A DNA stretch of 29,461 nucleotides from Plakobranchus ocellatus (GCA_019648995.1 BLXT01006771.1:172378-201838); one strand, 5' to 3'. Shown: positions 17,315 to 28,280, counted from the stretch's first letter. A program made the numbers and translations. The notes: generated by a model not told the origin, from the sequence alone.

Positions 17315-17984
17315 GTTTATAATGCACTTAATCATTATTGCTGGCCACAAAACTAATAAAATCAGCTTTCTCATTGTGAAAATGTATAGAAAATACTGTG
17401 GTCCTGTGCCAAGATGTAGGGCATTTAACTTTTCTAAATGAATCAACGTAATGAAGAAAGAAAACCAGGCTCAAATTACTTGGGTTTTTTTCTCATAAGT
17501 GTTACATGCGACAGCCAACTCGCGAGGATTAGTCTTTTTTCAGTCACACGAAAAGAACGAAACGGAAGAATAAGTTGAGTTGCAAAATGCAGGGAAAAAA
17601 ATTTTAAATCAAAGAGTATTAAATTCAAGCAGAAACAATTGTTTCTTCGATGTGTGTCGTTATCCTAACACTGTAACAGTTGCAGTATTGTGATTCTTAT
17701 GTGATGAATTTTCGTCGGGTCTGATTTTTAGAAAACAATCGTTGCTGCTTCGACTTCCCTCCTGATCGAAGTTGACTAGATTTTTGACTCATGATTAAGT
17801 CGTATTTGGCAGATAATTTAAAGTAGGATTGAAGAAGACTCTAGGTATAAATTGATTGCTTAGTGCTAATTTCCATATCCATCGACATTAATCTTTTCCT
17901 TTCTTCAGTCACATATTAGTGTTGAAGAATAATTCTACAGCCGCATTAGCTTAGTTTCATTTCCAGTACTCGTGTTGTGTAAAA

Positions 17985-17990
17985 TTTAAT
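17985..17990 (-). terminator. Weak candidate poly(A) signal ATTAAA for the - strand gene
   Basis: TTTAAT on the plus strand reads ATTAAA on the minus strand, about 445 bases beyond the stop codon. No canonical AATAAA is closer. The downstream G/T content is poor, so the true 3' end is uncertain. Confidence 0.2.
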
Positions 17991-18433
17991 CATAATAGGA
18001 GAAAAGTCACCTAGACGCTAATTTTGTTTTGTCATCAAGATAAGCGTGTGAAGAAAGTTAAATAAAAAAAAAAGAGTTTTGATTGGTTTGACAGGGTTTG
18101 TAGAGCGGAAAATTAGATCATTTGTTCACTTCTTTAAGGATTGGCGGGAAACGAAACAGCTCATTATAGGCTCAAAACTGAAAAACGGAGCGATGAGTGA
18201 AAGATCTGCTCTACAGCATCAAGCCCATTCCTTTTGAGATGATGAAACGAAACGAAAAAGAAGTAGAACAAAGTAAAACACGGATAAGATGTAAACTCAG
18301 CAATTATTTTTATAGACAAGCTTTTGCGCCGAAAGCTCAAATACTGCACTGGAAATAATACAAAGACTTTAAAAAAAATACATTTACAAAAGTCAAAAAA
18401 TATTACGATGAGTTGTTTTTCAGTCAGCAAAGT

Positions 18434-19582
18434 TCAAAAGTCTTCATCAAATCTCGTCGCGTGTAGTGCAAAGCCAGCAGACGACGGTCTCCGCTTTACA
18501 GACGACCGTCTTTTGTTGAAACCATCAATATCAGTGAGAAATCTCTGAACTCGGATGTCTAGCTCCTGACCCTCCTTTCGCAACTCGTTCAGTTTGCGGC
18601 GACGCCTTTTCTCGTTGATTATCTCCCATTCCTTGGCGTCGCCCGATACTATGGCGGCTGCAGCAGCAGCGGCCTCTTCCACTTCTGGCTCCATTGCGCG
18701 GCATAGCAGCTCCAGCTGCCGTCGCGATCTGCTTCTCATCACTGCACTCTTTGGTCTCGGCGGAAGTAGGTCATCGACCTCGTCTTCGTGATGATGGGCA
18801 AACCCAACTGCCGTCTTAGGACGGACAGGTCTCGCGGTGATATCATTATTGCCTGCAAGAGTATTGTGGTCAGAGTTGGCATTGAGCGGTCCGCCACCCC
18901 GAGACGCTGTTGTGGGGCGGAGATAGCCTTTGGTATGCATTTTCTTTTGAGCCTCTCTTTCGTGACTGTTAGTTTTATGAAAGAAGATATCGTTGTTTTT
19001 ATTTTCATTTTCACCATCGGCCGACAGCCCATTGTGGAGATGAATATTTGTGGCCGATGCGGGTCTCTGTTTAAAACCAGCGCTGTTTTTGTGAGCGTCT
19101 ATTAAACTTGTGTCTTTATCCTCTGCTCTCTCTGAGCGTCCATTATCGCTTGTAAGATTTGAGATATCATTATTCGAGGGCCCGGCGAAAAATCGCACTT
19201 GTGATGCGCTGTGTTTCTCATTCGCGCTGTAATTTCCTAGGGCCGTCTTGGGTCTGCGAACATTGAACAAATTTTTCGCGCTGTACTTCTCCCGCTCGGC
19301 AGCGACCCGCATCTGAGATTTAGTAGCTTGGCTTAGCGCGACAAAGTCTACATCGGGTATACTAACATCTTGTATGTCATCGGCCATATTCGCCCGCGAC
19401 TTCCGACGCGAGTTGCTTCTGCCGTACTGGATGGAAGCTCTGGATGACCTGGACGACACAAGCCCAGCACTCTGTCCAGGTTTCCTGGAGTTGACCGCCT
19501 CTTGCAGCCTTGTTATTACCTCCACCTGTTTCCGGATTTCTTTCAGTTGCTCTCCTTTTTCAAGAAGCTGCCTCTTCTCCAT
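18434..19582 (-). CDS. Last exon of the RPx[S/T]A protein
   Basis: Begins after the acceptor CTGTCCACAG (- strand) at ATG GAG AAG AGG and runs 382 codons to TGA (18434-18436). The longer open frame to 19759 reads through intron and has a different, AT-rich composition. Numbered from the first Met: basic/acidic helix 1-33 (MEKRQLLEKGEQLKEIRKQV), Ser/Arg-rich 42-65, then RPKTA 110-114, RPASA 173-177, RPTTA 222-226, RPKTA 254-258, RPKSA 276-280 and RPSSA 365-369. It also has seven alanines at 304-310 and a second predicted coiled helix about 316-357 (EKRRRRKLNELRKEGQEL). GC content and CpG use are clearly higher than the flanks, as expected for coding DNA. The Met may be internal or an alternative start. 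Confidence 0.8.
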   Translation of the reverse strand: MEKRQLLEKGEQLKEIRKQVEVITRLQEAVNSRKPGQSAGLVSSRSSRASIQYGRSNSRRKSRANMADDIQDVSIPDVDFVALSQATKSQMRVAAEREKYSAKNLFNVRRPKTALGNYSANEKHSASQVRFFAGPSNNDISNLTSDNGRSERAEDKDTSLIDAHKNSAGFKQRPASATNIHLHNGLSADGENENKNNDIFFHKTNSHEREAQKKMHTKGYLRPTTASRGGGPLNANSDHNTLAGNNDITARPVRPKTAVGFAHHHEDEVDDLLPPRPKSAVMRSRSRRQLELLCRAMEPEVEEAAAAAAAIVSGDAKEWEIINEKRRRRKLNELRKEGQELDIRVQRFLTDIDGFNKRRSSVKRRPSSAGFALHATRFDEDF

Positions 19583-22500
19583 CTGTGGACAGAATGGTTT
19601 CGGAAAGTTATCATTGACAGTAAAGGTAAATGGGAAAAATACGTGTTTTGTAGCATCAAGACTAAAAATACATTTGTGATTAAAAGTGCACAACTTTAAT
19701 GGTCTCTTAAAAGAAAAAGAAGCGATAGCTTTGCAAAAGGTTGCAAGGGCAATAGGCATAAGGAGATAATTATAGTTTTAATGTGAGGCACATTAGAACA
19801 TTTTATCTTTAAATCACGTTTAGTTTTTTGCGAACACGGGTTTTCTGGCTTTTTTCAGATCTAGCGTTGGTGGTTGGTTCAAAACCGTGGCAGAACGATT
19901 TCAAAGCAATTTCTCTAATCATTGAGCCATAAAGATTCCCTCGAATGCTACAGACATTAAGAGAGCGTAGATGCATATTTGCACTTTACTTGAAAATATT
20001 ATTAACAGAAGAAAGCACTGAATCGAAGAAAATTTAGGTTCGGCTGCAATCATAGCAAATCTTCAAAGTAATGGGTGAGCGTTATTTATTAAAATTTATC
20101 ATTAAAGATATGAATATTTATTGAAAATAGAGAGAAGTTTTTTTAATAATTCACTTTGACTGAGTATGTGTATTCCGTTCATTATAATACAGGTATCTTT
20201 GTAATATGACTGTTTAAAAGAGAGTCCTTTGACAGCTTAGATTACAAAGTGAGCGCACCCGATAGGTTTTTCATCTCCATATAGTTTCCGGCCTTAACGA
20301 CAATATTGAAATAAAATTAAACCATCAAGGAGGAAATTTTTTTTTCTGTATATTACAGAGCGACTATCATTACTAACACCATCACCAGTACCTTGTTTAG
20401 AACAGTTCCATATATTTCAAAGTAGTCGACAAGTCATGAGATAAGATAGAAAAGTTATTCGCCTTCTCTGGAAAATGAACGGCAAAAATGTCGATTTATT
20501 TCTCTGTCACACTTACCATGGAATGATTCTTTTTAAAAATTGGACTTTCCGTCGAGTTTTAACTCTTGGGAAAAGGCATGCACATAGTAAAAGAATATGA
20601 ACGACAACTGAAAACTTTTTAAAACGAAGTCGAATAACACAGGATATACTGCAAAACTTTTCATCTTTAGTGAAGATAAATAAGGATCTTTTATTTACTG
20701 TATTCATTTCATTTTCGTTATGAATATGTGTATGTTTTCTCTATTTCCCTGAAAAGCCAGTGGGAGTTTAAATGAGAATAGGCACGATCGATTTCCATCA
20801 AATCCATGACCATATATCATAGCCAGACGCACACGTTGTTATATAACCTAAAATAGATATTGACAAACACATTTTTACACTCGTTTTTCTTTTTACATGC
20901 TCCCAAACGCTTGCATTATCGAGATCCTTTACTGTTGCCATCTAACCATTTTTTTCCAAACAGTTTATCCTCTTTTCTGCCTCTACTCTCTTTGCTTTCT
21001 AATCTTCCCGTTCGCTGATATTTTCAAATCGTACATTACCCTTTTGATATACTGCTTAAAGCGTTTATTTTGTTCATATTTCACAACCAAACTTTTCGCT
21101 TATAGGAATGATTCCCCATTGAAAGGCTAAATATAGACAGTGAAGAGTCAGCTTGTTGTTATTGTTGCTGTTTTTGTCGCTGCTGCTGCTGGTGCTGCTG
21201 CTGCTGTTGAATAAGTGGCTGTGGCCTGCAAAATAAACGTAGTTGTGTCCGTATGTCTGTATATGAGTGTGTATGCGCATGCGTTTTCCGATCTCTTCTT
21301 TCGATATAAGTTTTTCAAAATCTCTACTAGATACCAGACGTGTTTTAGAACTAGATCAATGAAAAAATCGATATTTTAATTTATTGAGGCCATTTATTTA
21401 GAAATCTATTCAGGAGTAAACTAGATCTAGATCTAGAATTCTATTTTGATCTAGATAAATAAACAATGCAGAGAATAAAATGTGTAATAGTAAAGGGGTT
21501 TTAATAATGGATCTTCAAAGGCTGACCCAGATCAGCACCATCTCATTTCATTGTTTTTCCTTTAATAAAATAAACTGCAGCCCTCTTGCGAATATTTGGT
21601 TTTGGATATTATGTTTTGTAAAGGCCTGGCATTCACAGACTTTAGTGCGCAATGGGTAGCGAACACACCCAGAGATCTGCAAGGAACGTTCTGATTTGGG
21701 TTCGAAATCGAATACACCAATTACCCTCTGGTCTGATGAGGGAATGAATTATTGTAAGGAGGATTTATGTATAAAACCCAAACCTGAAAATGACTTTATG
21801 CTACACTTTTCAATGGGAAATCTTAAAAGCTTTTCAATTTAAGTAATTTCAGCACATGTCGGTCAGTTCTGTTGAACTGTGGGAGACAACAACGTTATTT
21901 ACAGTATGCGATTCGCATCATCTACGATCGCTAAATTTTACGCTTTCTCGCACTGTAATACTGAACTAAAACCTAAATTTTAAAGTCCTTTCACAAAGGA
22001 CTGGAAACCAATCAAAAGTCTTTCTTGAGTCGTGATTGCAGAATGAGCATCAAGTTTTTACTGTACATTGCTAAAGGAAAGACTAACTATCAAAACTTAT
22101 CTATCAGATTAATGGAGACATAGCCTATCCATTTAAAGATAACCCTTTCAAAAAGGCTCTGATGGTGGTGCCGGTAAGAACACTCGCTCTGTTTCAGTTC
22201 AATGACATGAGCCCAGGCCTTCAGGCCTTCCTCAGGCCGGGTGTTGGTGGTGGACTCGGATTCAAACCCGCGCCAGAAGGATCTCTGCATATTTCTAGGC
22301 GGGCTTGCCAGCGCTTGTGCCACAAATCGCCCCAATGAGCAAACACACTTAACTCAATCATGGTTTGAAGATCTTCATCAGGATGGGAAACCTTAGGGAA
22401 ACTAAAATTTTTGAAGTCACCATAATACTGAGACGAGTCTATCACATCACGAAAAACTCATACCCTTTTCAAACCATCCAGGTGCTCCTCGAGATTCCCC

Positions 22501-22596
22501 TCGAGAGCATCATTCTCTCGGTAGGTGTCGCTGTAGTCCAGCTTTATGGACGGCTGAAGGGAGTTTTCCGATCCTGTCTTGATACCAGACTTGGAC
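18434..22596 (-). CDS. Uncharacterised RPx[S/T]A-repeat, coiled-coil-flanked protein (3' part, two exons)
   Basis: Joining complement(22464-22596) to complement(18434-19582) gives one open frame: 1 base plus 44 codons, then 382 codons to a TGA. Both sides of the junction are in phase 0. The protein is hydrophilic and has no membrane segment or signal peptide. I do not recognise the family. Six RPx[S/T]A pentapeptides and basic helical ends resemble the style of cilium- and microtubule-associated proteins, but that is inference. The gene converges on TPCN2. Its 5' exons were not found with confidence and may lie in 22600-29461 or beyond the window. Confidence 0.6.
21064..21225 (-). other. Possible alternative terminal exon of the RPx[S/T]A gene
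   Basis: The minus strand has acceptor TTTATTTTGCAG|GCC. In phase 0 (the phase left by the 44-codon exon) it reads 25 residues rich in Ala and Thr (ATATYSTAAAAPAAAATKTA...) to a TGA at 21148-21150, followed by AATAAA at 21064-21069. The Ala run is encoded by a GCA triplet repeat, so chance is a real possibility. Confidence 0.25.
21176..21210. repeat. CTG/CAG-type trinucleotide repeat
   Basis: TCGCTGCTGCTGCTGGTGCT followed by GCTGCTGCTGTTG, about 11 imperfect units. It reads CAG/GCA on the minus strand. Confidence 0.85.
21643..21770 (+). repeat. tRNA-derived SINE-like element
   Basis: A-box-like TAGTGCGCAATGGGTAGC (21643-21660) and B-box-like GGGTTCGAAAT (21698-21708), 55 bp apart as in a tRNA-type Pol III promoter. 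CTCTGGTCTGATGAGGGAAT (21726-21745) follows, matching the post-B-box text at 16920. It is not a tRNA gene: the B-box side is mutated and no acceptor stem can be drawn. Confidence 0.6.
22200..22330 (-). repeat. tRNA-derived SINE-like element (inverted)
   Basis: On the - strand: A-box-like GTGGCACAAGCGCTGGC (plus 22307-22323), B-box-like GCGGGTTTGAATCCG (plus 22258-22272), then CCCGGCCTGAGGAAGG-type text. The two open frames over it on the - strand read this element, not a gene. Confidence 0.55.
22464..22596 (-). CDS. Penultimate exon of the RPx[S/T]A protein
   Basis: Minus-strand acceptor TGTATTCCAG and donor AAAAGG|GTATGA. It encodes 44 residues after a split Arg codon: SKSGIKTGSENSLQPSIKLD, then YSDTYRENDALEGNLEEHLD and GLKR. 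The acidic, Ser-rich composition runs straight into the helix MEKRQLLEKG of the next exon. Codon composition is GC-richer than the surroundings. Supported by splice signals and phase only. Confidence 0.55.
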
Positions 22597-25397
22597 CTGG
22601 AATACAATATAATTGATGCATCATAGAGATTTGATGGGTATTCTGTGCACTCCGATGATAAGAAGAAAAAAAAATAGATAAAAAGGAATAACATAAAAAA
22701 ATTAAAAAAAAACAGTTTTAAATTTTCAAAATGCAAAAAGGGAAAAAGCAAATAAATAAAACAGTGGAAAGAAAAAAAAATTTGGGTCATTTTAAAATAA
22801 TTTCGGTTAAAACAAATGGCATTTTGAACTTTTTTACGAGAAAGAGGATGATATTTTCGTTATCTTTTGCAGAGATTTAGTGTGACGTAGCTTTGTCATG
22901 CACTATTCGGTTTAGGATATACTTTAGTTAATGTAGAAGTGTCCTCTGTTATCTTATAGTCGATGCTTTTCATACTATTGCCGCTTGAATAAAATAGGCC
23001 TACTTTATTTTGAGTCACGTTGTAAAAAATATTTTACTGTTTTGTATCTTTCTTGGCAAGGGTAAAAGTGAGATTCGTGGGTCGGTGTAGCTGTAAGTAA
23101 AAATTACTTCCAAACATTATGAAGTTTTAGGTTAACTGAGTATCATGTAAGACCCAACCTATTTAATATGTTCCACTATAACACCAACTTTTTTATAATA
23201 AAATGTTCATTATCTTCATAAACAGCCCCACCAAAAAAAGAGAACCTGCAATATCCTTACCAAAAATACAAGCGACAAGACTGAATTAAAAAATATCAGT
23301 AAATCTCCAATGTCGTGATCTCAGCCACAAGTTACATTTACAGTAAAAAGGAAAAAAAAAACCCATTCATTTTCTTTTTAAATCTCTGTGAGAATTTCCG
23401 CTCGGACCTTGTTAAAGATTTGTTTAAAGCGATGCAATAAAGATTAGCAGTGCTGACTGAATGCAAAAAGGATATTAAATTATGTAAACATGCAATATGA
23501 CCGAAAAAGGGAGCTGCATAATAGAGGTTAGCCTGTTCGCATGAATAAAAGGACTCGCAGTATATTATTATCCTCAAACAACAGGTGAGTACAAAATATA
23601 TTTGGCATGGTCAACATTGATTACCAAGTATATGCACAACCTCGTGCATACATCCATTCTTCATGGCCATTATCTCAAACCTGTTCCATGTCTTCTATTC
23701 TTGATCCTCTATCTGGTCTGAGACCAAATTCTTTAGTCAATCCTAACCTTTGTGTGGGTTCCCAGCATAATCTAATTTCTTACTAAAGTTTCTCCATGCA
23801 TCAAGTGGTCAAATTACCAATTTATATTGTCAAAAAAAGCAAAAAGCCTAACTGAGTGAAAAAAAATCAAATAACAAGCATATATATATAAATGGAAGTC
23901 TTTCGCCACACTACTAGCCTTAACGTTTTTTTATCTCTCCATCAACCCAACACTAACGTCCGTTTCCTATCTCACTGCCTGCCTGGCCTATCAGTGACCC
24001 TTCGTTCAGAAACAACTAGGGTCTCCTTTTTAAACCAATTCTGCAGTGCATTTTCCCCCTTTCTATTGTTCCTACTCTTTGTTTTGGGCTATATTTTAGG
24101 AGCTCTTTTACTGACCGTTATCACATTATCTTCGGTAGTAAAGACAGTGTAAAGATATAAATAAAAAAAAATACCGCACGATCCAGGTAAATTCATATTT
24201 TGGACATGAGCGTGTCACTATATGATAAATTCATTACTGATAAACTTTCAAACAGATAAGCCACGTATGTCTTTATCTCAAAAGATGATGGTGTGAGTTT
24301 GAAGATTATACTCATACTAACTTCTCAATAAAAGGCGCTCTAAATCAAATGTATCCACACCGACATGTAACTGAGTTACTCTGGTTGCCTCAAAATAACT
24401 TATAAGAAAACTGTAAAAAAATGAATGATATCAAATTTTAATTAAGAATAGCCTTTTGCTTCAAAGGCTGGCAGAAAGGCAAAAGAGACATTAAGTAGAC
24501 TTGCACACTACATATTTATTCATTTTCATGTTCCGCTGATATTTCTGTCAACTTTCGGTCAGCTGAAAAATCGGAAAATAAAAGACAACAGTGTAAAAAA
24601 AAAAAAAAAAAAGAAACTATGTCGAACATGGCGATCAAGTCTATTCTTTTTTTTTTTTATTATTATTATCCCATGTCATTTCAACCTTCAAGGAAAACTA
24701 AGGTTGCACAGCAGCAAGCAACAAATCCGCGTAAAATTAAAATTGACGCCGTCATAGAAACAAGGAACAAGCGCTCATGAAAAAGAAACAGAAAAAGACA
24801 ACAACAGCAACACAATGAAAGGAACAACTGCGGTATCGATAACCTAAACAGTTTTGTTCTCTCGACCTGGAGTATTATGACTGTCTAAATCACGTCTAAT
24901 TCCTAAGACTTTTAATCTACAAGGAGACTGAGCTTCCATCACCCTTGTGTTGTCTGGTGTATCCGATCATTGTTAATGTAAACAGTTGATGATGGACAAT
25001 CAAGTCTTAAATTAATTCTGTAAGATTCAAATCAGAGTATGATTAGTGCTCTGATTAGTAGGAAAAATATCTCAGACCTCGAATCAAAGGAGGTGTGAAG
25101 AAGATTGAAAATCATTTTATAGCTGTATAAGAATAATATAAAAATGAGATAAGATAAATAAAGAACATAAATGAAAAAAAACAAACAAGAAAAAAATATA
25201 TGAAACAGAAACGGTATTTACTAAAGTGTTTTCATTACCACTTTTGCTAGTTCTTGGATAATGCAACTTCTGGTCAAATCTTAAGTAATTATGAACAGAT
25301 ATTGACGATTTCGAATTGCATTTCGTTTAAGATATCACTCAAAAAAATATATATATATAAATTAAATATATATTTATTATGTATTAAATATATACAT

Positions 25398-25400
<3 letters not shown>
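22597..25400. other. Gene-poor AT-rich stretch
   Basis: Presumed intron or 5' flank of the - strand gene. Poly-A/T tracts (for example 24596-24612 and 24650-24660), no exon that I can support, no structured repeat. Confidence 0.5.

Positions 25401-25401
<1 letters not shown>

Positions 25402-25456
<55 letters not shown>
25402..25456. repeat. (TA)n microsatellite
   Basis: About 27 TA units flanked by ATATACA-type imperfect repeats. The small ORFs on both strands here only read the repeat. Confidence 0.95.
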
Positions 25457-25460
<4 letters not shown>

Positions 25461-26028
25461 TATACACACATATATTTATATTTATATATTATATTCCTTG
25501 CCTAAAATAAGTTCAACCCTAAACTTCAGCACAGAGTCCCAAATTGTTTATTCAGATATTATCGTCGTCAGACTTATTAGATGAAGTTTCTGGTTGCATC
25601 ATCACTTAAAATATATTGTAGCTACATAACGCATACGAAGAAAAATAATTGCTACGTGTAAACCTAAGTTGATCTGAAGTTGTCTAGATCATTCTGTTCT
25701 AATATGGGCAAAAGCAATATTGTGCCCTCTATAACCGACAAATCTTATCACAAAAATATTCTCTGATAATATACAGGTTTCTGAAAGAACGGGCTTGGCT
25801 TTCATACTGAAGTCGTAAATTAGAGACGTTCCTAACGGCGTAACATTTGACGCACTGTAGAAACCTCTTCGCGAGCCATTATCGGTCGTAGCGATATTAT
25901 GCCTCATGATGGCAATGCTCCTAAATCACAGCAATCAGGGCTATCGTCGATCTTTACATTGAAAAAGATTTTCACTAGGAGTTGCCCAATGTGTCCACAT
26001 TGCTTGCCGAGATTTTGTTCTTGCTATG
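25457..26028. other. Non-repetitive stretch with one possible - strand exon
   Basis: No secure gene. A - strand open frame at 25689-25907 has coding-like composition in its first half (see findings). Confidence 0.4.

Positions 26029-26098
<70 letters not shown>
26029..26098. repeat. (AAT)n microsatellite
   Basis: About 23 uninterrupted AAT units. The + strand open frame ending in poly-Asn at this place is an artefact of the repeat. Confidence 0.95.
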
Positions 26099-26101
<3 letters not shown>

Positions 26102-26218
26102 GTACAGAAAGTCAATGATCCTTACATTATTTGAATTATTGCGGATCATTTAAAAATCTTTATTGCTTCGAGCGTGCAATGTTATTTATTATGGATACAA
26201 ATCTATGAAGGAACCTAT

Positions 26219-26341
26219 GGTCAAGTGGCTCAGTGATAATAGGGCTCGCATGCAAGTCTCAAGGAGCTTCTGTCGCGCATACGAACTCTTCCATGAAGTA
26301 ATCATGAAGTATCTCTGGAAGAGATAGATGGAGAGAGCGAA

Positions 26342-26407
<66 letters not shown>

Positions 26408-26515
26408 TTAGTTAAAGTCACTAGTGATCTTCAGGGTTCAGCAAGCACACTCTGAGGCTCACGTCATAGATTTTCTATTTGGATTCGAATCCCACCATTA
26501 GAGCCGTACGCGGTC
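26219..26515 (+). repeat. tRNA-derived SINE-like element split by a GA microsatellite
   Basis: A-box-like AGTGGCTCAGTGATAATAGG (26224-26243) and B-box-like GGATTCGAATCCC (26481-26493) are about 255 bp apart, far more than in a tRNA (about 50), with the (GA)n block between them. Either one element is interrupted or two fragments are adjacent. Confidence 0.45.
26337..26408. repeat. (GA)n microsatellite
   Basis: Two GA runs joined by GATAGAGAAAGAGAAAGA-type interruptions. Confidence 0.95.
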
Positions 26516-27894
26516 ATACATCATTAAAGTAATCAAAGTAAGTTCGAAATTCCAATATTCTGCGGGCAAGGAAAGAAGCCGAAATTTCTCTGTTCCTTTC
26601 GTTATTGTCCTATTCAACTCAAAGCGATTCTGTTTGACCGGCGCTAAGATACAGAATAAACCTTGATGGAAGGCGCTTCACGGCACGCAGAATAAGCCAC
26701 GCTTTGACAAGGCACGGAAGACCTAGAACAACGTGGCTTTGTTATCATTGGGTATTACTTTGTCTTTGCATGGGCAAACACGCAGACGGCATTCACGCTT
26801 GTTGTTTTCTCCTTGTTTATGTTGTTATGGCATAACGTACCTATTCCTCTCTCCTTTTTGTTCTGCACACACGATTACCAGCTAGATTTTTGCCTACTTC
26901 TTTCTCTCCTTCATTACATTGTAAGCGAAAACTTCCTCAGATTGTAACCACCCCATGAATCAATGTTTATCATTGTGTTATGGCGATTGTAGACCGCTTC
27001 TTCAGATCTGTGTGCTGCGTACAGTCATAACAATCAGAGCAGAAAATGGGCGGGGACATACCAAATATAGAGAATGAGATTTTCACAGAACGATCTTGTT
27101 CTTTGTTTTAATGAACAAACAAAGTCTTGACAATAACCCACCTAGATTCCTTTGTCTTCACTGGTTGTAATGAGCCTTCTTCTTAACACTTGGAATTCGA
27201 ATTTTGTAAATGCAAACAAGTAATAGAATTTGATCCTCTAATATATTGCGCAAAAACTTGAACCAAAACTCCGATTGGCTCGAAAAATGTGCTTTCGCAG
27301 AGTCATATGTTTTTTAATCTAGATTTATGATTTCTGTATTCTCCTTTTGTAGACTCATAAAAAAACAAACACAATAAATGGTGGGCGAGTTTTATCAAAG
27401 GTATTTATCGGTAATGTTTGTTTCTTACCTCATTTCTTTTTTGCGACGTGATTTTAAAAATATTTTCCTTTTTCTCTATCATAGTTTTGGGGCCATTTAT
27501 ATTTTTTTAGCAGTTAACAGATAGTTCAAAGTAAAAGTAAAGTCTCAAAATTCATTGGTTGGACTTTCACTCATTGTCTTTAGATGTCCCATTGGAGCAA
27601 AAATTAAATTAAAAAACGAGAAACGTGAAGTTAAAGCTTTCTAACGTTTTTCTCATTCACGCATCACTCATTCACTCACTTCTATTTTTGGTTTTTATAT
27701 TTAGCTTGAGGGATGGATGCGGAGATTTTTAAAACGAAGCCACAATTAAACATGTACGATTAAGTCGCCGCAACTTTCCTTGGGGAAAAAAAAAAAAAAA
27801 CTAATAAGATTGAGTAGTTCATTTGAGTTTGTTCAGTTTATGGTAGACCAGAGTCTGAGAAAAGTGCGTCTCATGCCGCTGTCACATCGGCGCA

Positions 27895-28011
27895 ATAGAG
27901 GATGCGCAAGAATGGAGTTCTGATCTTTTTATATGTCTATGTAAGGTGATGAGCAGTAGCCTATAAGCGAGAACGCAATAGGCTTGGTACGCGCGCTGCA
28001 GCATCCTCTAT
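27895..28011. repeat. Inverted repeat, 11-bp perfect arms
   Basis: ATAGAGGATGC (27895-27905) and GCATCCTCTAT (28001-28011) are exact reverse complements with 95 bp between, in a locally GC-richer stretch with GCGC words next to both arms. Could be a small MITE-like element. Confidence 0.5.
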
Positions 28012-28235
28012 GTTATTACCTCGTACGACAATGTCTACAAGCTTGTAGTAGTAAAAATCAGTGTAACTTTAAATTTTGAAGCCAGAGAGCATTTTGCAAT
28101 AGATGGTCACCAGGACTGAAGAGAGATCAAAAAGTCGATGCCTAGTCCTCACAAACAAATATCATCCGATCCAGTGTCCATCCAGCACAAATTGGGTATC
28201 AAGGTTTTGTATGGTTCGGTAAAAGTAGAAGTTAC

Positions 28236-28260
28236 GAGGAAAGCAAAGTAAAACTATCTC
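28236..28260 (+). repeat. Left copy of a direct repeat flanking the CT/ATCT array
   Basis: GAGGAAAGCAAAGTAAAACT. It matches CAAGGAAAGCAAAGGGTAAC at 28903-28922, on the other side of the microsatellite. Confidence 0.4.
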
Positions 28261-28280
28261 ACAATTTCGTAGGCTGAAAA

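Larger units (their letters stand above)
16036..17984. other. Intergenic DNA between the two convergent genes
   Basis: No exon recognised. It holds a 17-base poly-T (about 16259-16277), the 55-bp duplication at 16396, a SINE-like element at 16820-16960 and one copy of the dispersed motif at 17283. Confidence 0.55.
19583..22463 (-). other. Intron of the RPx[S/T]A gene
   Basis: About 2.9 kb, minus-strand donor AGG|GTATGA and acceptor CCACAG. It contains a CTG/CAG-type triplet repeat at 21176-21210 next to a good minus-strand acceptor (possible alternative last exon), and SINE-like elements at 21643 and 22210. Confidence 0.5.

Noticed and set aside
18594-19699. Plus-strand ORFs of 65-105 codons inside the RPx[S/T]A exon
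   Set aside because: They are antisense shadows of the real - strand frame, including its poly-Ala codons.
19583-19759. N-terminal extension of the large - strand ORF up to 19759
   Set aside because: A good acceptor (CTGTCCACAG) sits at 19583, and the composition changes sharply there to AT-rich, intron-like sequence.
22221-22445. Minus-strand 74-codon ORF as an exon between the two supported exons
   Set aside because: Most of it reads a tRNA-derived SINE-like element and there is no good donor. The flanking exons already join in phase 0 without it.
25254-25471. Overlapping ORFs on both strands over the TA repeat
   Set aside because: Tyr/Ile repeats translated from a microsatellite.
25899-26102. 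Plus-strand ORF ending in poly-Asn
   Set aside because: The tail is the (AAT)n microsatellite, and the front part has no support as coding sequence.
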